Shown: positions 24,532 through 33,388 of the stretch, one piece after another
Layout: each line of letters starts with the position of its first letter
Position numbering within the stretch: position 1 is the first letter of the stretch
Assembly: GCA_019115745.1 (NCBI GenBank)
Contig: DXDA01000056.1
Location: 84,077 to 148,076, forward strand
Origin: Candidatus Alistipes intestinigallinarum
GTDB taxonomy: Bacteria; Bacteroidota; Bacteroidia; Bacteroidales; Rikenellaceae
Direction of reading: 5' to 3'
Length of the DNA stretch: 64,000 bases
The notes under the pieces: model-generated
What the model was told of the DNA's origin: nothing
What the model saw: only the letters and a program-made list of their open reading frames with translations
Database searches by the model: none
Program-made: the position numbers and the translations under genes

Positions 24532-24674
24532 GCGCCTGCGTCCGCGAGCCCGCCTCGCCTCTTCTTCCCGGGAGCCGGACCCGTTTTGCCGCCCGCTTCC
24601 GTTTTTTGAGAGACCGGGATACTCCCTGATGCATGAGCTCCCGGCCCCTCCCTGCTTGAAAAAATTTTCCGGAT

Positions 24675-25277
24675 ATGACCATCCTACCCCTTGCCTACCT
24701 TCCGTCGGTCTCGTATTTCACCTGCCTGTTGCACGACGAGTGCGTCGTGGACCTGGGTGAGCACTTCGTGAAACGCTCCGAGCGGAACCGAACCCGTATC
24801 CTGGCCACCGACGGCGTGATGGAGCTCACGGCGCACGTCTGCCATGCAAACCGTCCGCACCAACCCATGCGCACCGTGCGCCTCGACTACTCGAAACGCT
24901 GGCAGCACCAGCATTGGGGGGCGCTGGTCGCCTCTTACAAGTCGTCGCCCTATTTCGACCACTATGCCGACCGTTTCGAGCCCTTCTACCGCCGGGAGTA
25001 CGATTTTCTGGCGGATTACGACCTCGGGCTGCTGGAGCTGCTCTGCACGCTGGCCCGAATCCCGTTTCCCCGTCTTTCGGAGCATTACGTCGAGGCGCAT
25101 CCGGGCGATCTCGACCTGCGCCCCCGACATGCAGAGGGCCCGGCATTCGTTGCCGAGCCCTATTTCCAGGTCTTTTCGGACCGGATGCCGTTTGCGGCTA
25201 ATTTGTCGTTTGTGGACCTGTTGTTCGCCGAAGGACCGTCGAGCGTTTCGGTTTTAGGACGTTGCCGACGAAAATAG
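24675..25277 (+). CDS. WbqC-like family protein
   Basis: A 200-residue cytoplasmic protein of the WbqC-like family. The N-terminal ILPLAYLPSVSYFTCLLH corresponds to the family's substrate-loop start, HQPMRTVRLDYSKRWQHQHW is a conserved basic block, and the ending YFQVFSDRMPFAANLSFVDLLFAEGP is diagnostic. WbqC was first found in O-antigen clusters, and some relatives are linked to acyl or glycine-type transfer in surface sugar synthesis. No clear role can be given here because no O-antigen genes adjoin it. The last 80 bp overlap the 3' end of the convergent GH2 gene. Confidence 0.85.
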   Translation: MTILPLAYLPSVSYFTCLLHDECVVDLGEHFVKRSERNRTRILATDGVMELTAHVCHANRPHQPMRTVRLDYSKRWQHQHWGALVASYKSSPYFDHYADRFEPFYRREYDFLADYDLGLLELLCTLARIPFPRLSEHYVEAHPGDLDLRPRHAEGPAFVAEPYFQVFSDRMPFAANLSFVDLLFAEGPSSVSVLGRCRRK

Positions 25278-27228
25278 TCACGCTGTCGCACAGATTCCCG
25301 GCCGTCGTCTTCAGATGGACGATCCCCTTCAGCGATACCGAATCGGTCCGGTATTGGCAGGGTGCGTATTCGGTCATGGCGAGGGTGTCCGCTCCGGCCA
25401 GGAGCAGGGGCGTGCCCGCCGACGAATAGACGCGGAAGAGCTGTTTGTCGTTGTCGCGGAGTCTTCGGCGCTTGTCTACGATGTGGAGCGTGGGTTCCTG
25501 GCGATTCCACATGGCCTTGTAGAGATAGAAGGCATCCTTATGTTCGCGGCGGTTGAGGGTGATGAGCCCCGATCCGTTCACCCCGTAGGGACGCCGTGAA
25601 GAGCCGTAATCGAAGAGGCTCTCGATCCAGACACCCCAGAAGAGCGAATCGTTCTGCAGGTTGCGGGCATACTCCTCGTGGAAGCGGGTCTGCTTCTCTT
25701 CGGGGAGCCAGTTCGTGCGGGGTTCGTCCTGCGCCGTGTAGCTTTTGTGGCCGAGGAATCCCTGACCTCCGTAGCAGACCCCCGATCGCAGATGGCTCCA
25801 GTTCTTTTGCAACTGGTCGCGCCAGACGATTACGTCGTCGGTTGTTCCGCGTCTCCATCCTACGTTCTGCTTCCAGACGATCAGGTCGGTGATGAAGTTC
25901 AGCGCACCGTCCTGGTCGCTGCACGCGACGGTCGGACGCGACGGGTCCATCGCCCGGGCCGTATCGTTCAGCCTCCGCAGATAGGGCGTTACGTCGTCTC
26001 CGCGCATCCAGAGTTGGGAGAAGATGCCCCACATGACTACCGACGGATGGTTGATGTGCTGGGCGATGATCTCCTGGAGCTGTTGCAATCCGTTCTCCTC
26101 GAAGTCGGGGGTTGCGAAGTAGGCCATGTCTCCGAGGAACGGTGCCCGGTGAAACGGTGCATCGATCCAGACGAGCAACCCCTGCTCGTCGCAGCGGTCG
26201 TAAAGATACTGCGCATGGGGCGTGACCGCCGACCGGATGGCATTGGCTCCGATGGCATGGATCTGCTGCAGGTCGGCATTGTAGTCTTCGGCGACGAGCG
26301 TCCCGCCCGAGAGGGCATTGTCGTGATGAATGACCACGCCGTGCACGGGCGTTCGGACGCCGTTGATCGAAAACCCTTCGGAGGGGGAGACGCCGATCGA
26401 TCGGAATCCGGTCCGGACGACGACCCGGTCCGAGATGCTGTCTTCGCCGATGGCCGCCGTGACGGTGTAGAGTGCCGGGTGCTCGGGGCTCCAGAGTTCG
26501 GGTGCCTCGACGGTGAAGGGTACGGAGACGGGTTTTCCGTCGATTTTGGCCTTCTGGCGTTTCGAGAAGACCTGCCGGCCGTCGGGGGCCGTAATTTCGA
26601 TGTTGAGCGAGCAGGTGTTTTCGAGTTTCGAGGTGAGGTGCACCTCGATTTCGCCTTCGGTCCGTTCGGCAGAAACCTCGCGGGGATGGACCAGCACGCC
26701 GTCCGATCCGAGATAGAGGGGCGATATGGCCGTAGCCTCCGTAACGATGAGTTCGGCTTCGCGGTAGATTCCGCCGTAGAGGTTCATGTCGGTGGAGGTG
26801 GGGAGAACGTCGTCGCGGGAGCTGTTGTTGACCATGACGAGCAGGGCGTTGTCGGTCCCGAACCGGATCTTGTCGGTAATTTCGAACGTGAAGGCGGTTC
26901 CGCCTCCGCGATGGGTTCCGACGTGATACCCGTTCACGAAAACGTCGGCGACGCTCTGTACACCGTAGAACTTGACGAAGAGCCGTTTCGAGGCCCATTC
27001 TGCGGGGATGTACATGCCGTTTTGATAGTTTCCGACGGTTTCGAGCCAGTATCCCTGGGCGAGCGGATCGGTGTTCCAACTGTGGGGGAGGGTAACGTGG
27101 CGGGCGTTGTCGGAGGTGCGTTCCGATTTGAAGAAGAATCGCCATCCTTCGTTGATGGGGAGCACTTCGCGTGCGTGAGCCGAGGCGATCAGTCCGGCGA
27201 GCAGCCACAGTGTCAGATATCGTTTCAT
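25198..27228 (-). CDS. Glycoside hydrolase family 2-like protein, both catalytic glutamates missing
   Basis: A 676-residue exported protein with a signal peptide (MKRYLTLWLLAGLIASAHA) and GH2 architecture: sugar-binding beta sandwich (about 20-170), immunoglobulin-like domain (about 180-290), TIM barrel (about 290-600). Local similarity to GH2 beta-galactosidases is high (PSVVMWGI, DAFYLYKAMWN). However, the acid/base motif W-G-x-x-N-E reads WGIFSQ (Ser404-Gln405), and the nucleophile region I-S-E-Y-G-A-G reads GVCYGGQG (483-490). Both active-site Glu therefore appear replaced. It may be a non-catalytic glycan-binding protein or use another mechanism. A strong promoter precedes it and no SusCD partner is nearby. 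The last 27 codons overlap the convergent WbqC-like gene. Confidence 0.85.
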   Translation of the reverse strand: MKRYLTLWLLAGLIASAHAREVLPINEGWRFFFKSERTSDNARHVTLPHSWNTDPLAQGYWLETVGNYQNGMYIPAEWASKRLFVKFYGVQSVADVFVNGYHVGTHRGGGTAFTFEITDKIRFGTDNALLVMVNNSSRDDVLPTSTDMNLYGGIYREAELIVTEATAISPLYLGSDGVLVHPREVSAERTEGEIEVHLTSKLENTCSLNIEITAPDGRQVFSKRQKAKIDGKPVSVPFTVEAPELWSPEHPALYTVTAAIGEDSISDRVVVRTGFRSIGVSPSEGFSINGVRTPVHGVVIHHDNALSGGTLVAEDYNADLQQIHAIGANAIRSAVTPHAQYLYDRCDEQGLLVWIDAPFHRAPFLGDMAYFATPDFEENGLQQLQEIIAQHINHPSVVMWGIFSQLWMRGDDVTPYLRRLNDTARAMDPSRPTVACSDQDGALNFITDLIVWKQNVGWRRGTTDDVIVWRDQLQKNWSHLRSGVCYGGQGFLGHKSYTAQDEPRTNWLPEEKQTRFHEEYARNLQNDSLFWGVWIESLFDYGSSRRPYGVNGSGLITLNRREHKDAFYLYKAMWNRQEPTLHIVDKRRRLRDNDKQLFRVYSSAGTPLLLAGADTLAMTEYAPCQYRTDSVSLKGIVHLKTTAGNLCDSVTIFVGNVLKPKRSTVLRRTTGPQTTN

Positions 27229-27257
27229 GGAGAGCGTAATGTATTTGTCGGTGTTTG

Positions 27258-27289
27258 CAAAGATACGAAAAGGAGCGCGCAGCGGCAAA
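27258..27289 (-). promoter_or_regulatory. Promoter of the GH2-like gene
   Basis: Minus strand: TTTG (27286-27289), 20-bp spacer, TATCTTTG (27258-27265). The predicted leader is about 25 nt. Confidence 0.7.
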
Positions 27290-27413
27290 TGAAAACGCAG
27301 TTTTCGAAGGGTCCGGCGCTCCCGGCCTTTTGTTTTTCGTCCGGGGTGTGCAAGTATCTCCCCGGGAGAATCTGTTTTCACGGAGATATAACGTGTGTTT
27401 TCCTGAAAAGTTG

Positions 27414-27421
27414 TACATTTG
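27414..27421 (+). promoter_or_regulatory. Putative -7 box of the XRE regulator gene
   Basis: TACATTTG matches TAnnTTTG; the -33 element is weak. It places the start near 27425 and favours translation from the ATG at 27449. Confidence 0.5.
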
Positions 27422-27448
27422 GGCATGGGAATTGCAAATCGGGGGAGT

Positions 27449-27661
27449 ATGGATTATCAAGAGGAGCTGCTTTACATTTCGGGCCGGATCCGTGCGCTGC
27501 GCAAGGAGAACCGGCTCACGGTACAGGAACTGGCCTACCGTTGCGACATGGAGCGATCCAACCTGAGCCGCATCGAGTCCGGCCGAACGAATTTGACGGT
27601 GAAAACGCTGTGTACGATCTGCAATGCGCTGGGCGTGAGCCTGCGCGACCTTCTCCGCTGA
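27449..27661 (+). CDS. Small XRE-family HTH transcriptional regulator
   Basis: A 70-residue protein made almost only of a Cro/C1-type helix-turn-helix (HTH_3): RIRALRKENRLTVQELAYRCDMERSNLSRIESGRTNLTVKTLCTICNALG, with the recognition helix at SNLSRIESG (quoted here as pieces of the domain; residues about 14-62). Such minimal XRE proteins bind DNA as dimers and often autoregulate. An in-frame ATG at 27425 would add eight residues, but it falls at the predicted transcription start, so 27449 is preferred. It is divergent from the GH2-like gene and could control it or itself; there is no toxin-like partner next to it. Confidence 0.85.
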   Translation: MDYQEELLYISGRIRALRKENRLTVQELAYRCDMERSNLSRIESGRTNLTVKTLCTICNALGVSLRDLLR

Positions 27662-27770
27662 CCGCTCCCCGAACTCCGTCCGCAAGTCGCTCGCCGCAAT
27701 CCGGGGCGCCGCATTTTTGGCCCGTTCGGGTAAAATTCGTATCTTGCGGAGCTAATTTGAAACGGAACGC

Positions 27771-28322
27771 TTGAACACTGTCGACCTGATCGTATGTCTG
27801 GTGGTGGTGCTTGCCGTGTGGAACGGCTGGCGCCAGGGCTTCATCGTGCAGATCTGCTCCCTGGCGGGTATCGTTGCGGGGATCTGGCTGGCGGCGCGCT
27901 TCGGTGCGGAGGTTGGCGGCTGGCTCCGCCTCGATGAAGGGGTTGCGGCGGCCGGCGGTTTTGTTGTGGTGCTGGTCGTCGTGGTGCTGGCCGTGGCCAT
28001 CGCGGCACGCTTGGCCCGCAAGCTGTTCCGCTTTGCGGGATTCGGCGTTGCGGACATCGTGCTGGGCATCGTGGTTTCGCTGCTGAAATTCCTGCTGGTG
28101 CTGAGCGTGCTCTTCTCGGCCTTCGACCGCCTGAACGAAGACTATTGCCTGGTCGGTCCCCGGACGATCGAACGCTCCCGCACCTATAAACCGGTCATGC
28201 GCCTCTCGGAGTCGCTCTTCCCCTTCCTGGAGTGGGTCGGCGACCGGGTTCCGGACGCGTTGGACCGGGAGGAGAGGCCTGCAGCGACGTTGGAGACTCA
28301 AAAGGAGGAATTCGATGGATAG
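27771..28322 (+). CDS. CvpA family inner-membrane protein
   Basis: A 183-residue membrane protein with four hydrophobic helices. It begins NTVDLIVCLVVVLAVWNGWRQG, the CvpA signature (D-x-x-x-x-x-x-x-x-x-G-x-x-x-G). CvpA proteins are needed for colicin V export in E. coli and for bile-salt tolerance in enteric bacteria; the molecular role is unresolved. The charged C-terminal tail (about 140-183) is cytoplasmic by the positive-inside rule. The start is a TTG at 27771, because no ATG lies before the conserved first helix. The 3' end overlaps rsgA by 8 bp, which suggests translational coupling in a four-gene operon. Confidence 0.88.
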   Translation: MNTVDLIVCLVVVLAVWNGWRQGFIVQICSLAGIVAGIWLAARFGAEVGGWLRLDEGVAAAGGFVVVLVVVVLAVAIAARLARKLFRFAGFGVADIVLGIVVSLLKFLLVLSVLFSAFDRLNEDYCLVGPRTIERSRTYKPVMRLSESLFPFLEWVGDRVPDALDREERPAATLETQKEEFDG

Positions 28323-29241
28323 ACGATTTACGGGCACGGTGGTCCGTGCGACGGGGAGTTGGTACGACGTGGTGACGGAGGAGGGTTCGGCGGTCCGCTG
28401 CCGGATCCGGGGACGTCTGCGCCTGAAGGGGGTGCGCTCGACCAATCCGGTGGTCGTGGGCGACGTGGTGGATTGCGAACCCGGGGAGGGCGCCGACGAG
28501 GGGGTGATCGTGGAGATCCGCCCGCGCCGCAACTATGTGATCCGCCGGGCTTCGAATCTCTCGAAGGAGTCGCACATCATCGCCTCGAACATCGACCGGG
28601 CGCTGCTGATGGTGACGCTGCGTTCGCCGGAGACGCCTCCGGAGTTCGTGGACCGTTTTCTGGTGACGTGCGAGGCCTATAAGGTTCCGGTTACGATCCT
28701 GCTTTCGAAGATCGACCTGCAGGATGCGGAGTCGGTTGCGGCGTTCCGCGCGGTGTACGAAGGGGCGGGCTACGAAGTGCTGGAGGTCTCGGTTCCCGAG
28801 GGCCGGGGCGTGGAGGAGGTCCGGGTGCTGCTCTCCGGACACACGACGCTGGTGTCGGGCAACTCCGGGGTCGGGAAGTCGACCCTGATCCAGACGATCG
28901 ACCCGTCGCTGGAGATCCGCACGGGCGAGATCTCCGAGAGCCACCACAAGGGCCGCCATACGACGACCTTCTCGACGATGTACCCCCTGCAGGGAGGCGG
29001 TGCGGTGATCGACACGCCGGGGATCAAGGGCTTCGGACTGATCGATATCGACGATGCCGAGTTGTGGCACTACTTCCCGGAGATGATGCGCACGGCCCCC
29101 GGGTGCCGTTTCTATAACTGTACGCATACGCACGAGCCGGGCTGTGCGGTGATCGAGGCCGTGAAGAGCGGTGAGATCGCCCTGGCGCGCTACGAGAGTT
29201 ATCTGAAAATCCTCGACGAAGATGAGAAGTACCGCAAGTAA
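28315..29241 (+). CDS. rsgA: Ribosome small subunit-dependent GTPase A
   Basis: A 308-residue circularly permuted GTPase that assists late 30S maturation. Domain order: N-terminal OB fold (about 1-70), then the G domain with permuted motif order: G4 LLSKIDL (about 122), G1 GNSGVGKSTL (about 182), G3 DTPGIKGFGL (about 238). A C-terminal zinc knuckle follows, with Cys and His ligands in CRFYNCTHTHEPGCAV. All ligands are present. It overlaps cvpA by 8 bp upstream and the rRNA/tRNA methyltransferase gene by 20 bp downstream, so ribosome assembly and RNA modification are coupled in one transcript. Confidence 0.95.
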   Translation: MDRRFTGTVVRATGSWYDVVTEEGSAVRCRIRGRLRLKGVRSTNPVVVGDVVDCEPGEGADEGVIVEIRPRRNYVIRRASNLSKESHIIASNIDRALLMVTLRSPETPPEFVDRFLVTCEAYKVPVTILLSKIDLQDAESVAAFRAVYEGAGYEVLEVSVPEGRGVEEVRVLLSGHTTLVSGNSGVGKSTLIQTIDPSLEIRTGEISESHHKGRHTTTFSTMYPLQGGGAVIDTPGIKGFGLIDIDDAELWHYFPEMMRTAPGCRFYNCTHTHEPGCAVIEAVKSGEIALARYESYLKILDEDEKYRK

Positions 29242-29947
29242 CGATACGACGCCGCGCAGCGATGCGCTGTTCGGCCCCGAAGCGGGTCCGGCCGCCGAGC
29301 GGATTGCCTGCCTGGCGGAATTCATGACGGCGGAGCGCTACGGCGTGCTGCGGGGAAGCGTGTCGATGCGCACGCGCTATATGACGGTGCTGGCCGAGAA
29401 CCTGTACCACGGCCAGAATGCGGCGGCGCTGATCCGCCATTGCGACGCCTTCGGGGTGCAGGAGATGCACACGGTGGAGACGCTGTGCCGTTTCGAGCCG
29501 AATCCGGTGATTGCGCGGGGTTCGGAACGGTGGGTCGACGTGCGGCGCCACGCCTCGACGCCGGAGGCGATTGCGGCGTTGCGGCGCCAGGGCTACCGGA
29601 TCGTGGCGACGACGCCCCACCGCGAGGATGTCACCCCCGAGACCTTCGATGTTGCGAAGGGCCCCTTTGCGCTGGTGTTCGGCACGGAGCACGCCGGCAT
29701 TTCGGACGATGCCATCGCTGCGGCAGACGAATTCCTGCGGATTCCGATGTGCGGACTGGTCGAGAGCCTGAACGTCTCGGCTTCGGCGGCGATCCTGATC
29801 TACCAACTCTCCGAACGGGTGCGGCATACGGTTCCGAATTGGGCGCTTCCGCTCCCGGAGCAGGCGGCGCTGATGGAGCGCTGGATGCGTCGCAGCGTGA
29901 AGGATGCCGATGCGATCCTGCAGCGGCGCTTCGGCTCTGCGGAGTGA
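29222..29947 (+). CDS. TrmH/SpoU-family RNA 2'-O-methyltransferase
   Basis: A 241-residue SPOUT methyltransferase using S-adenosylmethionine. The three SpoU motifs are clear: ENLYHGQNAAALIRHCDAFG (motif 1 with Asn/His), FALVFGTEHAGIS (motif 2) and IPMCGLVESLNVSASAAI (motif 3, the knot). The length and extra N- and C-terminal extensions resemble TrmH, which methylates G18 in the tRNA D-loop. An rRNA target is possible. The ATG at 29222 overlaps the end of rsgA by 20 bp in another frame. Confidence 0.9.
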   Translation: MRSTASNDTTPRSDALFGPEAGPAAERIACLAEFMTAERYGVLRGSVSMRTRYMTVLAENLYHGQNAAALIRHCDAFGVQEMHTVETLCRFEPNPVIARGSERWVDVRRHASTPEAIAALRRQGYRIVATTPHREDVTPETFDVAKGPFALVFGTEHAGISDDAIAAADEFLRIPMCGLVESLNVSASAAILIYQLSERVRHTVPNWALPLPEQAALMERWMRRSVKDADAILQRRFGSAE

Positions 29948-29967
29948 CGTTTATCAAACGAGATAAG

Positions 29968-31167
29968 ATGAGTACGATTCTTCGAAAACAGTTTTTGGCC
30001 CATGTGGCCCAGACGTCGCCTTCGCCGATGCTGGTGGAGGTGGCCCGTGGTGAGGGTTCGTTCTTCTATACGCCCGAGGGGAAACGCTATTACGACCTGG
30101 TGGCGGGCGTTTCGGTGAGCAACGTCGGACACGCGAATCCGGCGGTGGTGCGGGCCGTCCAGGAGCAGGCGGCGCGCTACATGCACGTGATGGTCTACGG
30201 CGAGCTGGTCGAGACTCCGCAGGTGGCCTATGCGACGAAGATCGCCTCGCTGCTTCCCGCGCCGCTCGAAAGCGTCTATTTCGTCAACTCGGGCGCCGAG
30301 GCGGTCGAGGGTGCGCTGAAACTGGCCAAACGCTTCACGGGCCGCACGGAGATGATCTCCATGCGGCGGGCCTACCACGGTTCGACGCACGGCGCGATGA
30401 GCATGATGGGAGCTCCGGAGGGCGAGGAGTGGAAGGGTGCGTTCCGACCGCTGCTGCCCGACGTGCAGGCGATCGAGTTCAACGACTTTGCGCAACTGGA
30501 GCGCATCACGCGGCGTACGGCCTGTGTGCTGACCGAGCCGGTGCAGGGCGAGGCGGGGGTGCGGCCTCCGCACGCGGGCTACCTCGAAGCGCTGCGGAAA
30601 CGCTGCGACGAGACGGGTACGCTGCTGATCTTCGACGAGATCCAGACCGGTCTGGGGCGTACGGGCGAGATGTTTGCGATGCAGAAATACGGCGTTACGC
30701 CCGACATCGTCTGCCTGGCGAAAGCCTTCGGCGGGGGGATGCCGCTCGGGGCCTTCATTTCGCGCCACGAGGTGATGGATACGCTGCAGCGCGACCCGGT
30801 GCTGGGGCATATCACCACCTTCGGCGGCCATCCGGTCTGCTGCGCGGCGGGCCTGGCGGCGCTCGACTACCTGCTGGACAACGGCGTGGTCGAAACGGTC
30901 GAAGCGAAGGGTGCCCTCTACGAGTGCCTGCTGCGGGACCATCCGGCCGTGCGGGAGATTCGCCGCAGCGGCCTGCTGCTGGCCGTGGAGCTGGGCTCTT
31001 CGGAGCGGCTCTACCGCATCATGGAGCTCTTCAAGGAGGCGGGAATCCTGAGCGACTGGTTCCTCTTCTGCGACACGGCCTTCCGCATCTCGCCACCGCT
31101 GACGATCTCCGAGGAGGAGGTGCGCGACAGCGCGGCGCTGATCCGGGAGTGCCTCGACCGGCTGTGA
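29968..31167 (+). CDS. Class III (subgroup II) aminotransferase
   Basis: A PLP-dependent aminotransferase of 399 residues. Signature blocks: VYFVNSGAEAVEGALKLAKRFTGR, LLIFDEIQTGLGRTGEMFA (the Asp binds the pyridine N), CLAKAFGGGMPLGAF (Schiff-base Lys) and GHITTFGGHPVCCAAGLAAL. Subgroup members act on acetylornithine, 4-aminobutyrate, ornithine or diaminopelargonate; the residues visible do not separate these. There is no arginine or biotin gene nearby, so I give no gene symbol. It starts 20 bp after the methyltransferase gene and ends the four-gene operon at the terminator at 31196. Confidence 0.9.
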   Translation: MSTILRKQFLAHVAQTSPSPMLVEVARGEGSFFYTPEGKRYYDLVAGVSVSNVGHANPAVVRAVQEQAARYMHVMVYGELVETPQVAYATKIASLLPAPLESVYFVNSGAEAVEGALKLAKRFTGRTEMISMRRAYHGSTHGAMSMMGAPEGEEWKGAFRPLLPDVQAIEFNDFAQLERITRRTACVLTEPVQGEAGVRPPHAGYLEALRKRCDETGTLLIFDEIQTGLGRTGEMFAMQKYGVTPDIVCLAKAFGGGMPLGAFISRHEVMDTLQRDPVLGHITTFGGHPVCCAAGLAALDYLLDNGVVETVEAKGALYECLLRDHPAVREIRRSGLLLAVELGSSERLYRIMELFKEAGILSDWFLFCDTAFRISPPLTISEEEVRDSAALIRECLDRL

Positions 31168-31195
31168 TCCGGACTCCGGCCCGGCCTGTAAGACA

Positions 31196-31229
31196 AACGG
31201 GAGACCCTTTTGGCAAAGGGCCTCCCGTT
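31196..31229. terminator. Bidirectional intrinsic terminator between the aminotransferase and nfo
   Basis: An interrupted stem AACGGGAG-CCCTTT / AAAGGG-CTCCCGTT with loop TGGC, 15 paired bases, between two convergent genes. The T-run is modest. Confidence 0.75.
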
Positions 31230-31266
31230 CCTGTTTTCAGTGGGGGATGGAACTCTCCGCGGCAGC

Positions 31267-32115
31267 CTATGCCTCCTCGGCGAAGGCCTTGAGACGGGCA
31301 ATCTCCTCGGGCCAGCGGGCCTCGTCGGGGGTCTCGAGAATCAGCGGAATGGCGTCGAAGCGCGGGTCGCGGGCGATGTAGCGGAAGCATTCGATGCCGA
31401 TCATCCCGTCGCCGAGTGGCGAGTGGCGGTCGACGCGGCTCCCGAGGATCTTCATCGCATCGTTCAGGTGCATTCCCTTCAGATAGCGGAACCCGACGAC
31501 CCGCTCCAGTTCGGCGAAGGTGGCGTCACACGCCTCGGCGGTGCGCAGGTCGTACCCGGCCGCAAAGGCATGACAGGTGTCGATGCAGACGCCGACGCGG
31601 GACTTGTCCTCCACGCGGTCGATCAGGTAGCGGAGGTGTTCGAAGCGGAATCCGAGGTTGGACCCCTGTCCGGCGGTATTTTCGATCACGGCCGTCACGC
31701 CGTGCGTGGCGTCGAGGGCGCGGTTGATCGATTCGGCGATGCGGTCGAGGCTCTCCTCTTCGGAGATCTGCTTCAGATGGCTCCCGGGGTGGAAGTTCAG
31801 GCGGTCGAGCCCAAGGAGTTCGCACCGCTTCATCTCGTCGATGAAGGCTTCGCGAGACTTCTCCAGGGCTTCGGGATCGGGATGCCCGAGGTTGATCAGA
31901 TAGGAGTCGTGAGGCAGGATCTGTGCGGCCGTGTACCCGCACTCGTCGCAGGCGCGGCGGAAAGCGTCGATCTCGGCGGCGGTCAGGGGTTTGGCCATCC
32001 ATTGCCGCTGGTTTTTGGTGAAGAGCGCGAATCCCGAGGCGCCGATTTCCCGGGCGTTGCGGGGGGCGTTGTCGACCCCGCCGGATGCGCTGACGTGAGC
32101 TCCGAAATATTTCAT
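31267..32115 (-). CDS. nfo: Deoxyribonuclease IV (AP endonuclease)
   Basis: A 282-residue TIM-barrel base-excision repair enzyme that cuts 5' of abasic sites using three zinc ions. The metal-binding blocks are all present: [55 protein letters not shown] and LILETP. The length matches bacterial endonuclease IV. A TAACTTTG -7 box lies 34 bp upstream of the ATG, and the gene is divergent from the DUF3078 operon. Confidence 0.95.
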   Translation of the reverse strand: MKYFGAHVSASGGVDNAPRNAREIGASGFALFTKNQRQWMAKPLTAAEIDAFRRACDECGYTAAQILPHDSYLINLGHPDPEALEKSREAFIDEMKRCELLGLDRLNFHPGSHLKQISEEESLDRIAESINRALDATHGVTAVIENTAGQGSNLGFRFEHLRYLIDRVEDKSRVGVCIDTCHAFAAGYDLRTAEACDATFAELERVVGFRYLKGMHLNDAMKILGSRVDRHSPLGDGMIGIECFRYIARDPRFDAIPLILETPDEARWPEEIARLKAFAEEA

Positions 32116-32149
32116 GTCGAACGATTTTTCTGGTGTGTTAAGCTACGGA

Positions 32150-32157
32150 CAAAGTTA
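32150..32157 (-). promoter_or_regulatory. Putative -7 box of nfo
   Basis: Minus strand reads TAACTTTG, 34 bp before the nfo ATG. Confidence 0.5.
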
Positions 32158-32178
32158 AGGATTTTGTAAATAAATTCA

Positions 32179-32186
32179 TAACTTTG
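32179..32186 (+). promoter_or_regulatory. Putative -7 box of the DUF3078-ctpA operon
   Basis: TAACTTTG, 32 bp before the ATG at 32219. It is divergent from the nfo box 21 bp to the left. No -33 element matches well. Confidence 0.5.
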
Positions 32187-32218
32187 CAAATTGGAAATCT
32201 AACACCATCGTTTTGGTT

Positions 32219-33388
32219 ATGAAAAGTCTTCATGCGCTGCTTGCCGGCGTGTTTCTGCTGGTTTCGGGGCTTCCGGCTGCGGCCCAGATCTCGATCGACG
32301 AGGTCAAGGCCGAGCCTCAGGACGTGAAGTTCCGCGACGAACTGAAATCCACCGCTGTGGATGTGGATTATTTCAGCCTGGCGCGCTACAAGGCTGAGCG
32401 TGCTGCGATCCGCAAGGAACGCAATTACCTGGAGATCAGTTCGGGACTTCAGGGATCGCTGTCGTCCTACAACGATCCGTGGATTGCCGTCTCGGGCGGT
32501 GACAACTCCATTGCACTGGTTGCGACGCTCAACCTGCGACACCTGTTCAAGAAGAATCTCTTCTCGATCGAGACGAAATTTTCGGCCAAGATCGGTTATA
32601 ACCGCATGAAGGTCGAGACGACGGACGACAACGGCGAGACGGTGAGCAACGGGGTGTGGTTCAAGAACCAGGACGAGTTTCTTTTTTGGGTGAACCCGGC
32701 CTTCACGCTGGCGAAGAACTGGACCTATGGTTCGACGTTCCAGTTCCGGAGCCAGTTCGTCAACGGCTACAAGTCGCGTACCGAGCAGGAGATCGATCAC
32801 CTGAAAAGCACCTTTCTGTCTCCTGGTTACCTCGACATTTCGCTGGGTTTGACCTACAAGAGCCCCCAGCCGAAGTTCCCGATCTCCGTGAACATCTCGC
32901 CTGTGGCCATGAGTGCGGTTTTCGTGGAGAACGAGACGATCCGCAACAACGTCTGGGACAACAAACCGGGTTGGGAGGCTTATGGTTTGGCCTCGGAGAA
33001 TGAGACTTCGAAGTACGAAGGGGGTTCGTCGGTCGAGATCAACTTTGACCGGACGTTCGGCAAGACGGGCTACCTGCGCTACCGGACGACGATCTACTCC
33101 TTCTACGGATGGATTACGGACATCAGCCAGCAGAACCGGATCAGCGACTATACCGAATACCGGCACGCCTACGAGGCCTGGGAGCAGGAGGGCAAGGATC
33201 CGGAGACGAAACCGCGCCTGGCCATCCACCCGACGGTCCGTTGGACGAATACCGTCGACATCAAGGCCACGAAGTTCCTGACGACGACGCTGAGTTTCCA
33301 ACTCTACTATAACCGGGCCCAGAATACCGAAGTCCAGACCCAGACGCTGCTGAGCGTGGGTCTTACGTATACCTTCAAGAACAAGTGA
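32219..33388 (+). CDS. DUF3078 domain-containing outer-membrane beta-barrel protein
   Basis: A 389-residue protein with a signal peptide (cleaved about after AAAQ). The body is a long run of alternating amphipathic strands ending in TQTLLSVGLTYTFKNK, with a C-terminal aromatic strand typical of outer-membrane barrels. The N-terminal half (NYLEISSGLQGSLSSYNDPW to LNLRHLFKKN) matches the Bacteroidota DUF3078 family. The function is not known. The ATG at 32219 is chosen over an upstream TTG. Its stop overlaps the ATG of the S41 peptidase gene (TGATG), so the two products are probably made together. Confidence 0.85.
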   Translation: MKSLHALLAGVFLLVSGLPAAAQISIDEVKAEPQDVKFRDELKSTAVDVDYFSLARYKAERAAIRKERNYLEISSGLQGSLSSYNDPWIAVSGGDNSIALVATLNLRHLFKKNLFSIETKFSAKIGYNRMKVETTDDNGETVSNGVWFKNQDEFLFWVNPAFTLAKNWTYGSTFQFRSQFVNGYKSRTEQEIDHLKSTFLSPGYLDISLGLTYKSPQPKFPISVNISPVAMSAVFVENETIRNNVWDNKPGWEAYGLASENETSKYEGGSSVEINFDRTFGKTGYLRYRTTIYSFYGWITDISQQNRISDYTEYRHAYEAWEQEGKDPETKPRLAIHPTVRWTNTVDIKATKFLTTTLSFQLYYNRAQNTEVQTQTLLSVGLTYTFKNK

